Origin: Roseibium marinum
GTDB taxonomy: Bacteria > Pseudomonadota > Alphaproteobacteria > Rhizobiales > Stappiaceae
Reading direction: 5' to 3'
Length of the DNA: 64,000 nt
Assembly: GCF_002906165.1 (NCBI RefSeq)
Contig: NZ_PPCN01000013.1
Span: 1-64,000, forward strand
Both the position numbers and the translations under genes were made by a program. The notes beneath the pieces were generated by a model. The model was not told where the DNA came from. It ran no database searches and worked only from the letters and a program-made list of their open reading frames with translations. Shown in pieces: positions 8,400-16,987 of this stretch (the stretch's first letter is position 1; every line of letters starts with the position of its first letter).

Positions 8400-9151
8400 A
8401 GGCTTTTCTAGCCGTATTGCTGAAATTTCTCACCGGTATTGTCGTTACGTTCGGCATCTGGGCGGTGTTTGTCGCCGTGCTGAAGCCGCCGTCCTTCATG
8501 CTTCCGGGACCTGTCGAGGTCCTGTTGGCCTTTCCCGAACATGCCGGCTTTTTGCTGCATCATGCGAGCATCACGGCCTACGAGACCGTGCTCGGCTTCG
8601 CGCTCGGGGTGTTGTCCGGCGCCCTGCTGGCCATTTCCGTCTGGCTGTTTCCGCTGGCGGGCCGGGTGATCATGCCGCCGGTCCTCGTCACGCAGGCGCT
8701 GCCGGTTTTCGCCATCGCCCCGGTGCTGGTTCTCTGGCTCGGTTTCGGCATGTCCTCCAAGATCGTCATGGCCATTCTGGTGATTTTCTTCACGGTCACC
8801 TCAACGGTTTATGACGGCCTCAGGCGACTCGATACCGGACTTGTCGATCTTGCCCGGCTCTACAGGGTGCCCCGGCACCGCGAGCTCTGGGTCTTCCGGA
8901 TCCCCGCGGCCTTGCCCGCCTTCGCGTCCGGTCTGCGTGTCGCGGCCGTTTTCGCCCCGATGGGAGCGGTCATCGGGGAATGGGCAGGCGCAAAGGGCGG
9001 GCTGGCCTTCATCATGCTGCAGGCCAATGCGCGCGGAAACTCGGACATGCTGTTTGCCGCGGTCATCCTGCTCGCCCTGATGGTGCTGGCCATGCGCTAC
9101 GCCGTCGAACAACTCACCCGAATTCTCGTTCCCTGGCAGGTCGAAGACTGA
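8396..9151 (+). CDS. thiX: ABC permease for thiamine precursor (ThiX-type)
   Basis: A 251-residue inner-membrane permease of the SsuC/TauC/NitT family with about six hydrophobic segments. The EAA loop, which contacts the ATPase, is VFRIPAALPAFASGLRVAAVFAPMGAVIGEW shortened here to its signature ALPAFASGLRVA and GAVIGEW at about 175-200. The TPP riboswitch upstream and the ThiY-like binding protein 22 bp downstream identify it as the membrane part of a hydroxymethylpyrimidine-type importer. The usual partner ATPase (ThiZ) is not encoded here, so it must be borrowed or lie elsewhere. Confidence 0.85.
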   Translation: MKAFLAVLLKFLTGIVVTFGIWAVFVAVLKPPSFMLPGPVEVLLAFPEHAGFLLHHASITAYETVLGFALGVLSGALLAISVWLFPLAGRVIMPPVLVTQALPVFAIAPVLVLWLGFGMSSKIVMAILVIFFTVTSTVYDGLRRLDTGLVDLARLYRVPRHRELWVFRIPAALPAFASGLRVAAVFAPMGAVIGEWAGAKGGLAFIMLQANARGNSDMLFAAVILLALMVLAMRYAVEQLTRILVPWQVED

Positions 9152-9173
9152 CCGCCTCAATTTGGAGGATTAA

Positions 9174-10115
9174 ATGAAAAAGACGCTTCTTTCCCTGACC
9201 CTTGCCGCCGGGTTGCTCGCCAGCGCTCCGGTACAGGCTGCCGAGAAACTGACCGTTCTGCTGGACTGGTTCACCAATCCGGATCATGCGCCGGTGATCA
9301 CCGCGCAAACCAAGGGTTTTTTCCAAGCGGAAGGCCTGGAGGTGGAACTGATCGAACCGGCGGATCCGGCCATGCCGCCGAAACTCGTGGCGGCGGGGCA
9401 GGGTGACATCGCGGTCTCCTATCAGCCGACGCTGCACGCGCATATCGAAGAAGGCCTGCCGCTGGCATGGATCGGGACACTCGTCGAAACGCCCCTGAAC
9501 AGCCTGATCGTTCTGAAAGACGGCCCGATCAAGGAGCTGAAAGACCTGAAGGGCAAGACCATCGGTTTCTCCGTTTCCGGGTTCGAGGACGCCATGCTCG
9601 GGCAGATGCTGAGGTCCGTCGACCTGACGATGGACGACATCGAGCTCATCAACGTCAATTTCGCTCTTTCCCCGGCGCTCATGTCCGGTCAGGTCGACGC
9701 GGTGATCGGCGGATACCGCAATTTCGAGCTGACCCAGATCGAGATCGAGGGCAGGGAGGGCAAGGCGTTCTTCCCCGAGGAAAACGGCGTTCCGGCTTTT
9801 GACGAGCTGATCTATGTGGTGAACAGGGACAAGACAGACGATCCGCGTTTTGCGAAATTCCTGGCGGCGGTCGAGGCCGCGACCATCTATCTGACCAACC
9901 ATCCGGACGATGCGTGGGATGCGTTCATCGAGGCTTATCCGCATCTCAATGACGAGCTCAACAAGCGGGCCTGGACGGACACGCTGCCGCGCTTTGCCAA
10001 ACGCCCCGGGGCGCTCGACGCCGGACGTTACGAGCGTTTCGCGGAATTCATGGCTGAGGCGGGTCTGATCAGCAAGGTGGTTCCGGTCGAGACCTACGCG
10101 GTGGAGATCAGGTAG
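9174..10115 (+). CDS. thiY: Thiamine-pyrimidine precursor binding protein (ThiY, NMT1/THI5-like)
   Basis: A periplasmic binding protein of 313 residues with a Sec signal peptide (cleavage after about APVQA, residue 23). The mature protein starts EKLTVLLDWFTNPDHAP, the NMT1/THI5-like signature for binding pyrimidine precursors such as formylaminopyrimidine or HMP. It includes DLKGKTIGFSVSG and SPALMSGQVDAVIGGYRNFE, conserved in ThiY. GGAGG precedes the ATG. It delivers substrate to the permease encoded just upstream, under the same TPP riboswitch. Confidence 0.92.
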   Translation: MKKTLLSLTLAAGLLASAPVQAAEKLTVLLDWFTNPDHAPVITAQTKGFFQAEGLEVELIEPADPAMPPKLVAAGQGDIAVSYQPTLHAHIEEGLPLAWIGTLVETPLNSLIVLKDGPIKELKDLKGKTIGFSVSGFEDAMLGQMLRSVDLTMDDIELINVNFALSPALMSGQVDAVIGGYRNFELTQIEIEGREGKAFFPEENGVPAFDELIYVVNRDKTDDPRFAKFLAAVEAATIYLTNHPDDAWDAFIEAYPHLNDELNKRAWTDTLPRFAKRPGALDAGRYERFAEFMAEAGLISKVVPVETYAVEIR

Positions 10116-10185
10116 TTTTTTGCTCTGTTGGGCCGCACCCGAACCTTCGGCCATGGCAGAGCGAAGTTGATCTGCGCTTTGAAAA

Positions 10186-10219
10186 CAAGAACGCCGGAGC
10201 AATTGCCCCGGCGTTCTTG
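10186..10219. terminator. Bidirectional terminator between thiY and rpoH
   Basis: CAAGAACGCCGG (10186-10197) pairs with CCGGCGTTCTTG (10208-10219), a 12-bp perfect stem with A-rich sequence on the left and TGTTTCTGTTC on the right. It serves both convergent genes. Confidence 0.85.
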
Positions 10220-10241
10220 TGTTTCTGTTCTCGAATTGCGC

Positions 10242-11126
10242 TCAGGCGGCCGGCTGTTCCATGGACCGGGCGCTGTTACGAACGGCCTTTTGCACCTTTT
10301 CAAAGGCGCGGACCTCGATCTGGCGGACGCGCTCGCGGCTGACGCCGAACTCGCCGGACAGATCCTCAAGCGTCATCGGGTCCTCCGACAGGCGGCGGGC
10401 CTCGAAAATACGGCGCTCGCGGTCGTTCAGGACATCCATGGCATCGCTCAGCAGCTTGCGGCGCATGTCCAGTTCTTCCTGGTTCGCCAGCAGCGTTTCC
10501 TGACTGTCGCTTTCATCGACGAGCCAGTCCTGCCATTCACCGGCGTCGGCTTCGGCGCGCACTGGCGCATTGAGGCTGGCGTCGCCGCCGAGACGGCGGT
10601 TCATGGAGATCACCTCCTCCTCGGACACGCCGAGGCGGGTGGCGATTTCAGCTACCTGATCCGGTTTCAGATCGCCCTCGTCCAGCGCCTGGATCTTGCC
10701 CTTGAGCCGGCGCAGGTTGAAGAAGAGACGTTTCTGGTTCGCGGTCGTGCCCATTTTGACGAGCGACCAGGAGCGCAGGATATATTCTTGGATCGCGGCC
10801 TTGATCCACCACATGGCATAGGTGGCGAGACGGAAGCCCTTGTCGGGTTCGAAGCGCTTGACCGCCTGCATCAGGCCGACGTTTCCTTCGGAAACGACCT
10901 CGCCGATCGGCAGCCCGTAGCCACGGTAACCCATGGCTATCTTGGCAACGAGACGCAGGTGGGAATTGACGAGACGCTCGGCCGCTGCCGGGTCCTCATG
11001 CTCCTTGTAGCGCTTGGCGAGCATGTACTCTTCCTGCGGCTGAAGCATCGGGAATTTGCGGATCTCATCCAGATAACGGCTGAGCCCGCCTTCACCGGCG
11101 GTAAGCATCGGTACATTCTGGGCCAT
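10242..11126 (-). CDS. rpoH: Heat-shock sigma factor RpoH (sigma-32)
   Basis: An alternative sigma factor that directs RNA polymerase to heat-shock promoters. The 294-residue protein shows region 2 (RLVAKIAMGYRGYGLPIGEVVSEG, of which NVGLMQAVKRFEP and ATYAMWWIKAAIQEYI are core), the RpoH box (QKRLFFNLRR) and region 4 with a helix-turn-helix (LEDLSGEFGVSRERVRQIE). A longer frame extends upstream, but the ATG at 11126 is preceded by AAAGGGGG 7 bp away and gives the standard MAQNVP start. Many alphaproteobacteria carry more than one RpoH; which paralogue this is cannot be told. Confidence 0.94.
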   Translation of the reverse strand: MAQNVPMLTAGEGGLSRYLDEIRKFPMLQPQEEYMLAKRYKEHEDPAAAERLVNSHLRLVAKIAMGYRGYGLPIGEVVSEGNVGLMQAVKRFEPDKGFRLATYAMWWIKAAIQEYILRSWSLVKMGTTANQKRLFFNLRRLKGKIQALDEGDLKPDQVAEIATRLGVSEEEVISMNRRLGGDASLNAPVRAEADAGEWQDWLVDESDSQETLLANQEELDMRRKLLSDAMDVLNDRERRIFEARRLSEDPMTLEDLSGEFGVSRERVRQIEVRAFEKVQKAVRNSARSMEQPAA

Positions 11127-11300
11127 GGAAGCACCCCCTTTCGTCAGTTGCGCCCGTTTTTCCCGGCTGCTCCGCAGATCCACGCAAGCAAGCCATTGAG
11201 GGAAAAAGATGGACGCAGGTTCGTGTCCTTTCAGGCACACAAGAACCCTTAATATAGGTCGGAATTAGCCGATTGCATGGCAGCAAAACGAAAACGCTTG

Positions 11301-12326
11301 CTAAAATCCTCGCAAACCCGACAAAAGTTTTTCGAAATCATCCGGGTAAGCACTCTCGAAACGCAAAGTTTTGCCGGTTACCGGGTGTTCGAAGGCCAGC
11401 AGACCGGCGTGCAGCGCCTGCCTGCGAAATCCGTCGATGAGACCCTTGAGGGGCTCGTCCAGACGGTTGGATTTTGTCTTGTATCCCGAGCCATAATCAT
11501 TGTCGCCGATCAGCGGATGGCCGATATGGGCCATGTGAACGCGGATCTGATGCGTGCGGCCGGTTTCCAGCCGACACTCCATCAGGGAGGCAAGGGGCGG
11601 CTGGTCGGCTCGCGCGAAGCGTTCCTTGACCTGCCAATGGGTGATGGCGTTGCGGCCGCCGGTCTTCATCACCGCGATTTTCTGCCGGTTGGTGTGCGAA
11701 CGGGCAAGATTGGCGTTGATTGTGCCTTTCAGATTGAATGGCGCACCCCAGACAAGGGCGGAATAGGCCCGTTCGAGGGGGCCGCTGCGGCCGTGGTCGG
11801 CAAACTGGGCCGCAAGCCCCTGGTGCGCCTGGTCGCTCTTGGCAACGACGAGCAGGCCCGATGTGTCCTTGTCGATGCGGTGGACAATGCCGGGGCGCCG
11901 GATGCCGCCGATACCCGACAGGCTGTCTCCACAATGATGGATCAGCGCGTTGACGAGCGTGCCGGTCCAGTTGCCTGCTCCCGGATGGACCACCAGTCCG
12001 GCGGGCTTGTCGATGACGATCAGGTGTTCGTCCTCGAAAACCACCGAAATCGGAATGTCCTCGCCCTTGGGTTCGGGGTCTTCCGGTTCCGGCAATTTGA
12101 GCGTAAGCGTGTCGCCTTCATTGACCCGGTATTTCGGCTCAACTACTTTCGCGCCGCCGACGGTAACGTCCCCTGATTTGATCAGGGCCTGTATTCTGTT
12201 CCGGCTGAGGGCGTCCAGACTGGCCGCCAGTACCGCATCCAGCCGCTTACCGGCGTCGGCTGCATCAACCGTCACGCTGAAATCCGCGTCCAGACCGGCC
12301 GGATCTTCATGGGAAATATCTGTCAT
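11301..12326 (-). CDS. rluD: Large-subunit rRNA pseudouridine synthase RluD
   Basis: It isomerises uridines of helix 69 in 23S rRNA. The 341-residue protein has an N-terminal S4 RNA-binding domain (about 25-85, SRNRIQALIKSGDVTV) and a RluA-family catalytic domain with the active-site motif HRIDKDTSGLLVVAK and a later ETGRTHQIRVHMAHIGHP. The ATG (12326-12324) overlaps, on the opposite strand, the proposed ATG of the next gene, so both are read from the sequence CATG. RluD versus RluC/RluA is inferred from S4 plus motif context. Confidence 0.92.
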   Translation of the reverse strand: MTDISHEDPAGLDADFSVTVDAADAGKRLDAVLAASLDALSRNRIQALIKSGDVTVGGAKVVEPKYRVNEGDTLTLKLPEPEDPEPKGEDIPISVVFEDEHLIVIDKPAGLVVHPGAGNWTGTLVNALIHHCGDSLSGIGGIRRPGIVHRIDKDTSGLLVVAKSDQAHQGLAAQFADHGRSGPLERAYSALVWGAPFNLKGTINANLARSHTNRQKIAVMKTGGRNAITHWQVKERFARADQPPLASLMECRLETGRTHQIRVHMAHIGHPLIGDNDYGSGYKTKSNRLDEPLKGLIDGFRRQALHAGLLAFEHPVTGKTLRFESAYPDDFEKLLSGLRGF

Positions 12327-12681
12327 GTCACAACCTGATTATCGGGGCGAAGGGCCGGATGAGGCACCGCTCGATCCGGCTGCCCTCCGCATCCAGGCCA
12401 AACTGAAGCGCCTGTTGCTCGGATCGTCCCTGGTGATGGTCGCCGGGTTTGTCGCTGTCTTTGCAGCAATCGTTTACAAGATCAACACTTATGAAGCCGA
12501 TCCGTCCGGGGCGGCGTTCGCCGCGACGCTTTCCATCGGACCCGAAGCCGAGGTTCTCCAGGCAACGTTGTCCGAGGGAATGCTGCTCGTCCTGGTGCGG
12601 GAAGAGGGCAAAAACGCCCTGCTTCGCTTCGATCCCGCAACAGGGAAACAACTGGGCCGTACCGAGTTTGTTGCAAGGTAA
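12325..12681 (+). CDS. Small inner-membrane protein (DUF6476-like)
   Basis: The 118-residue product has a hydrophilic N-terminus, one transmembrane helix (about 32-54, LGSSLVMVAGFVAVFAAIV) and a short soluble C-terminal domain with LLRFDPATGKQLG. Small proteins of this layout sit next to rluD in many alphaproteobacteria (DUF6476). The family name is from resemblance only. The ATG overlaps the rluD start codon on the other strand; the frame stays open further upstream inside rluD, but the rluD reading is clearly the real one there. Confidence 0.6.
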   Translation: MSQPDYRGEGPDEAPLDPAALRIQAKLKRLLLGSSLVMVAGFVAVFAAIVYKINTYEADPSGAAFAATLSIGPEAEVLQATLSEGMLLVLVREEGKNALLRFDPATGKQLGRTEFVAR

Positions 12682-12692
12682 GCGCCGGTGAA

Positions 12693-12706
12693 CCGGCTTC
12701 CGCCGG
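12693..12706. terminator. Weak hairpin after the small membrane-protein gene
   Basis: CCGGC (12693-12697) and GCCGG (12702-12706) enclose TTCC and are followed by an A-rich, not T-rich, stretch. It lies 12 bp past the stop codon. Function as a terminator is uncertain. Confidence 0.3.
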
Positions 12707-12792
12707 AAAAACATCAAAAAAAAAGTTGCGCCGTCCGCCGCACCGACTTATACGCACCTCCTCGGCTTGAGGCAGCGTCCTCAAAAAAGTCA

Positions 12793-12830
12793 GGGCATCC
12801 CGTGTGAGTTCACTCGCTGGCCGGATGCCC
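12793..12830. repeat. Perfect inverted repeat just upstream of tRNA-Glu
   Basis: GGGCATCC (12793-12800) and GGATGCCC (12823-12830) can pair around a 22-base loop that itself contains GAGT/ACTC. The repeat ends 9 bp before the tRNA. It may be part of the tRNA primary transcript, a terminator for the upstream gene, or an operator. Confidence 0.45.
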
Positions 12831-12839
12831 AAGTACCGC

Positions 12840-12915
12840 GCGCCCATCGTCTAGCGGTCTAGGACGCTGCCCTTTCACGGCGGAAACACGGGTTCGAGTC
12901 CCGTTGGGCGTACCA
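12840..12915 (+). tRNA. tRNA-Glu (anticodon TTC)
   Basis: A complete cloverleaf: acceptor GCGCCCA (12840-12846) pairs with TGGGCGT (12905-12911, final G-T wobble); anticodon loop CTTTCAC holds TTC, which reads GAA/GAG; T-arm is ACGGGTTCGAGTCCCGT; and CCA is encoded at 12913-12915. A 9-bp inverted repeat GTTCACGGC/GCCGTGAAC (12943-12951 with 12998-13006) lies shortly downstream. No integrase gene or duplicated tRNA end is visible. Confidence 0.97.
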
Positions 12916-13067
12916 AACCGCAGTCTCAGACATGAGAGCGGTGTTCACGGCTGCAGCCACTGCGGACACATCATCGAAATGAAGACGGTCCAAGAGTGCC
13001 GTGAACGTATCGTTCCGCGCAAATGGGTCGGGGAATATGGCTCTGGCCCGACGCAGACCATGCCTTC

Positions 13068-13748
13068 TCAATGCCTGATGCCGCAGCACCCGTATGCCGG
13101 CGCTCCCGACGCACTCAACCCGAGCAGCAGTGCTTCATAATCATATGTCAGGTCTGACATTCCGTCGGAACATGCTTCGGTATAACGGACAATGACCGTC
13201 AGGAAATATGCGCCGTCAGCGCTGCCCAGATAGTGTCCCCAAAGATCTGCCCGCCCTATGCCGGGCGCGAGGCGCAAGTAGTCAAGTTCGAGTGGGCTTT
13301 CCTGGTCCGGCGAAATGAACGTGCTGTCGTTTTCGTCGATTGCGACGTTCCAAAACGGTTCCGTTCCTGCGCATTGCAACGCTTCGGGGCGCTCCAACGA
13401 CGAGCTGGTGGGGGTCAGGTAACGTGCGTTCACCCATCCCACGGTGCCGTTATACTTGATTTCACGCCACTTCGTGTGGCCGATGTCCACCGAAATTCCC
13501 GTTACCATGACATCAGAGGCGTCGTGCGGAATGGTTCCAATAATATCAGAGCTGCCGACATTCAGTGTCTGATCGATATCTGCCCGGATATTGAGAACAC
13601 TGTCCGCATTTACGCCTGATACGGAATGAGGTTGCGACCACGCAGGCCCGGCGATCAGATTTGTCGACAAGATGGCCGCCAGGGAGAGCTTGCGGAAACC
13701 TTTTTCCCGAAAAGATTTCCGGAATTGCCGATGGCTTTCAAGGCGCAT
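13068..13748 (-). CDS. Secreted SH3-like plus COG3650-like domain protein
   Basis: The 226-residue protein has a basic N-terminus and signal-like hydrophobic stretch (residues 20-37, ending GPAWS). Next comes a bacterial SH3 domain (about 45-112: VLNIRADIDQTLNVGS, VGWVNARYL) of the kind that binds cell-wall peptides. A C-terminal domain follows with CAGTEPFWNVAI and CSDGMSD, hallmarks of the COG3650 family of periplasmic proteins of unknown role. It ends in an unusual CCGIRH. A periplasmic envelope role is inferred. The upstream ribosome site is weak. Confidence 0.7.
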   Translation of the reverse strand: MRLESHRQFRKSFREKGFRKLSLAAILSTNLIAGPAWSQPHSVSGVNADSVLNIRADIDQTLNVGSSDIIGTIPHDASDVMVTGISVDIGHTKWREIKYNGTVGWVNARYLTPTSSSLERPEALQCAGTEPFWNVAIDENDSTFISPDQESPLELDYLRLAPGIGRADLWGHYLGSADGAYFLTVIVRYTEACSDGMSDLTYDYEALLLGLSASGAPAYGCCGIRH

Positions 13749-13823
13749 GTCTTGACCTTCCGATCCCGGTTTCCCAACCGAAGCTGCAGGGCGCGCGCCG
13801 TTCCCCCTACCAGCTATCGCTGG

Positions 13824-14609
13824 TCATGTACCGGTTTCCCCGGCGTCCTGCCGTCCGGTCTGGATCAGCTCCACCTCCGCTTCCGCGGCTATTCGCACAA
13901 AATCGGGGTCGGGGCAGTAGTCGGTGACAAACGTATCGACCTGGGACAGGTGGCCGACGCGGACAGGCGCGGTGCGCTCGAACTTCGTGCTGTCGGCAGC
14001 CAGGATGACATGCCGGGCATTGTCCATGATCGTCTTGGTGACCTTCACTTCGCGATAATCATAGTCGAGCAGGGAGCCGTCCGGGTCGATAGCCGATGCT
14101 CCGATGACGGCGAAATCAACCTTGAACTGGCGCATGAAATCGACGGCGGCCTCGCCGACGATGCCGCCGTCGGAATGCCTGAGGACACCGCCGGCTATCA
14201 CTACCTCTATCTGGGTATAACCGCGCATCAGACTGGCGACATTGATGTTGTTGGTGATCACCATCAACCCGCGGTGCTGCAGCAGTGCCTGGGCGATGGC
14301 CTCCGTCGTGGTGCCGATATTGATGAAAATGGATGCGTTGTCTGGAATAAGCGCGGCGACGCTCTCGCCGATATCGGCCTTTTCCTTGCTGGAAATGATC
14401 CTGCGCGCTTCGTAGCCGACATTCTCGATGCCGGAGGACAGCAGTGCGCCGCCATGGGTTCTGGCCAGCAGCCGCCGATCACACAGTTCGTTCAGATCCT
14501 TGCGGATCGTCTGCGGGCTGACATCGAACCGTCTTGCCAGATCGTCGACGCTGACCCGGCCCATTTGCCGGGCCAGTTCCAAAATGGCATTGTGACGTTC
14601 GATCAACAT
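13824..14609 (-). CDS. glpR: DeoR-family repressor, probably GlpR (glycerol-3-phosphate regulon)
   Basis: The 261-residue protein begins with a DeoR winged helix-turn-helix (VSVDDLARRFDVSPQTIRKDL, here residues about 19-39). A sugar-phosphate sensor domain follows, with INIGTTTEAIAQAL, ITNNINVA and AADSTKFERTAPVRVGHLS. The last stretch closely follows GlpR, which releases DNA upon binding glycerol-3-phosphate. Its likely targets glpD and glpK are in this window, 19 kb away at 33-36 kb, rather than adjacent. The gene stands alone. Confidence 0.8.
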   Translation of the reverse strand: MLIERHNAILELARQMGRVSVDDLARRFDVSPQTIRKDLNELCDRRLLARTHGGALLSSGIENVGYEARRIISSKEKADIGESVAALIPDNASIFINIGTTTEAIAQALLQHRGLMVITNNINVASLMRGYTQIEVVIAGGVLRHSDGGIVGEAAVDFMRQFKVDFAVIGASAIDPDGSLLDYDYREVKVTKTIMDNARHVILAADSTKFERTAPVRVGHLSQVDTFVTDYCPDPDFVRIAAEAEVELIQTGRQDAGETGT

Positions 14610-14709
14610 CTATCGCGAGCTCATCAGGCTGTCATCACGTTCGCAAGCAGCAGGCGTTGGGAAAAACCAAGCTGCTGCGTATTCATCGCCCCAAGTTCCA
14701 GAGCGCCGA

Positions 14710-16080
14710 TCAAGCCACATCTTTCTTTTTCTGTTTTGAGGATTTCGATGTTTCGCCTGGTTCCGAGCTCCGCCTTTGCCCGCTCTGCACAATGGGGGCT
14801 GTCCCCGCCGGCTCTGCCGCCACAGTCGTTTCCTTGCCGCGCTGGGACGCGACGATGCGGCTGACCAGGGCCTGCGCGGCGGAAGCTATCTCCGCGGTTC
14901 TCGCTGCTGCGGGGCTTTCCACCGGCTTTTCCGCAGGGGACGGCTGAGGGTCACCGTCAGCCGGTTTTACGCCGTTGACGCTGGCAGTGGAGGTGGCAGT
15001 GATGGTGGGAGGCTGCACCGGTTTCATGAGACTGCCGGCTTGAGGCGCGCCTGCCTGCGGTTTGGCGGTTACCTGACCGCTCCCGGTGGTTTTGGGAGCC
15101 GGAGCAACCGAAACGGCCTGCGCGGCGGAAAGTCTGGCGGCAAGCGCCCGGAAATCCTTGCGTAATTCGACAAGTGCCGGGACCGTGGCGAGGTCCTTCT
15201 GAAGCTTGACCATCTGGCCGGACATGCGCTCCAGGGCTCTTTCCCTTGCTTTCAGTTCGGCCTGCTGGCGCAGATTCTCGCCGGTGACCTTTTCAATCTG
15301 CGCACTCAGGCGTTTCTGCTGTTCCGTTTCGCTGATATTCGCGGATTCCAGCAGCATCGACAGCCGGGTCACCTCAGCTTGAGCGGAAACATATTGCGAT
15401 TCCGTATCGACAAGCTGGCCCTCAAGTTTGGCGAGGCGGGATTTGGCGGCCTTGTCGCGCGAGGCTTCGACCTCACCGGCAACAGTGGGTTCATATCTCG
15501 CCAGCTTCGCCTTCAAGGTGGCGACCTCGGCCTCAAGGCCGGTGATGGTGGTCAGGGCCATGGTGTCGGCCGCCGGCAGCCAGCCGGTATCGTCTTCTTC
15601 GGAGCCGGCGGTTCCTGTGCCGGATTTTTCTTCCGACGTCTCGACCCAGCTCGCCGCCAGGGCTTTCTCGGCATCGGACAGTTCGAGCTTGAGCGTTTTC
15701 ACTTCTTCCGTGAGCAGGTCGATTGCCTGCTGATCGCCCTGCATCGCCGCGATCTTGGTCTCAAGCTCCGCGATCCGGGAGGCATGGGCTTTCTTCTGAG
15801 CTTCGATTTCCAGCTTCACGCTGGTGGCTTCGAGCTGAAATTTCGCAGCTTTTTCCCGTTCAGCGTCAAGCTGCCGTTCGACGCGGCGAAACTCGACCGC
15901 GTGTCTTGCTCTTTCCTGATCCTGCGCGGCCCTGACTTCGGCGTAGCTGGAGGGGTTCACGGCGCGCAGGGCTTCTTCGGTCAGACGGGCGGCCCGGCGA
16001 TAAAAGGCAGGCAGGATCGCGAGGCCGATCAGACCGGCCGTGCAAAACCCAAGTGCCACATACATCGCTGCTTCGATCAA
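14710..16080 (-). CDS. Membrane-anchored coiled-coil protein of unknown function
   Basis: The 456-residue protein has one N-terminal transmembrane helix (about 5-27, YVALGFCTAGLIGLAILPA). A very long charged coiled coil follows (about 30-330, rich in Glu, Lys, Ala and Leu, e.g. LETKIAAMQGDQQ), then a Pro/Ala/Ser-rich tail ending in KSSKQKKKD. The coil faces the cytosol in the likeliest topology. Start: TTG at 16080 with GGGAG 6 bp before it; an ATG five codons later is possible. It may be a scaffold or division/envelope protein, but this is a guess. Confidence 0.7.
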   Translation of the reverse strand: MIEAAMYVALGFCTAGLIGLAILPAFYRRAARLTEEALRAVNPSSYAEVRAAQDQERARHAVEFRRVERQLDAEREKAAKFQLEATSVKLEIEAQKKAHASRIAELETKIAAMQGDQQAIDLLTEEVKTLKLELSDAEKALAASWVETSEEKSGTGTAGSEEDDTGWLPAADTMALTTITGLEAEVATLKAKLARYEPTVAGEVEASRDKAAKSRLAKLEGQLVDTESQYVSAQAEVTRLSMLLESANISETEQQKRLSAQIEKVTGENLRQQAELKARERALERMSGQMVKLQKDLATVPALVELRKDFRALAARLSAAQAVSVAPAPKTTGSGQVTAKPQAGAPQAGSLMKPVQPPTITATSTASVNGVKPADGDPQPSPAEKPVESPAAARTAEIASAAQALVSRIVASQRGKETTVAAEPAGTAPIVQSGQRRSSEPGETSKSSKQKKKDVA

Positions 16081-16255
16081 GTCAGGCTCCCGCTTGCGTT
16101 TTCAAACGCCACCTTTCCATCATTAGACGACACAAGGCCTGTCGCCAAGTATACTCAAATCAAAGTGTTAAACGTGGTATACATGACCGGTTACGTCTGT
16201 GACGCAGAGCACCATTGTTCCTCTTTAATATAGAGGGCAAATGCAGGCCCGTAGC

Positions 16256-16861
16256 CTAGAACGGATTCCACGTCGGTTGTTCGGTAAATTTCAAATATCC
16301 CATATTCACGCCGAGACGCGCGCCGACACCGGCCCGGACCGGAACCAGAACCATCTGATCTCTCAAAAGCACAGTCATGCCGACACCGCCGACCAGGTAA
16401 GCGGAGCCGTTGAGGCCGGCAAACCGTGCATAGATCGAATTCACCGAGGGAAGATTGTAGACCAGCATCATGACACGGGCGCCGTCGGCACCGAAATCCC
16501 AGCCGACAGAGGGGCCCTGCCAGAAGACCTTATGATTTCCGGCATTGCGGGTATAAAGATGGCCTTCACCGTAGCGCGCGCCGGCGACAAAGGCGCCGGA
16601 GCCTTCCTCACCGAGGACGTAGCCGTTCGGCTCGCCGTAACTTGAAAAGGCCTTCTCGACGACCGAAGCCAGTCCGCCGGACACGGACCCGAAGAACTGA
16701 TGCCCGGTCTTCATGATTTCGTCTTCGCCGTAGGTCTGATCGGGCGGGATCGGTTCGTTGCCGGAATTCTGGGCGAACGCCGGATGGAAGCCGGTATGGA
16801 AAACCAGGCACACAAGCACCGCGGAAATCAGGGACACCACTCGCAGGGACCTTCGCGCCAT
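16256..16861 (-). CDS. eipA: Periplasmic DUF1134 protein EipA
   Basis: The 201-residue protein has a Sec signal peptide (cleaved near HPAFA, residue 30). A DUF1134 domain covers the remainder, with GHQFFGSVSGGLASVVEKAF, YVLGEEGSGAFVAGARYGEG and GPSVGWDFGADGARVMMLVYNLP typical of the family. EipA is a periplasmic envelope-integrity protein first characterised in Brucella, where it affects stress resistance. AGGAG precedes the ATG. It is transcribed away from the YHS gene. Confidence 0.88.
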   Translation of the reverse strand: MARRSLRVVSLISAVLVCLVFHTGFHPAFAQNSGNEPIPPDQTYGEDEIMKTGHQFFGSVSGGLASVVEKAFSSYGEPNGYVLGEEGSGAFVAGARYGEGHLYTRNAGNHKVFWQGPSVGWDFGADGARVMMLVYNLPSVNSIYARFAGLNGSAYLVGGVGMTVLLRDQMVLVPVRAGVGARLGVNMGYLKFTEQPTWNPF

Positions 16862-16987
16862 TCGATAAATCTCCTCGTCACAAACCAGACCGCGCGCAAA
16901 ATTGCCGTTCGGCGAAGCCGCGATGCTAAACTGACGTCACCTCATGCTGATTCGCATGTGTCCATGCATCTTACATAAGCCGAATCG

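Noticed and set aside
12904-13140. Frame beginning inside tRNA-Glu
   Set aside because: Starts within the tRNA and overlaps the convergent SH3 gene; the sequence has no resemblance to known proteins.
13626-14864. 412-codon plus-strand frame over glpR
   Set aside because: Covers glpR in antisense and parts of two other genes; no motif or ribosome site.
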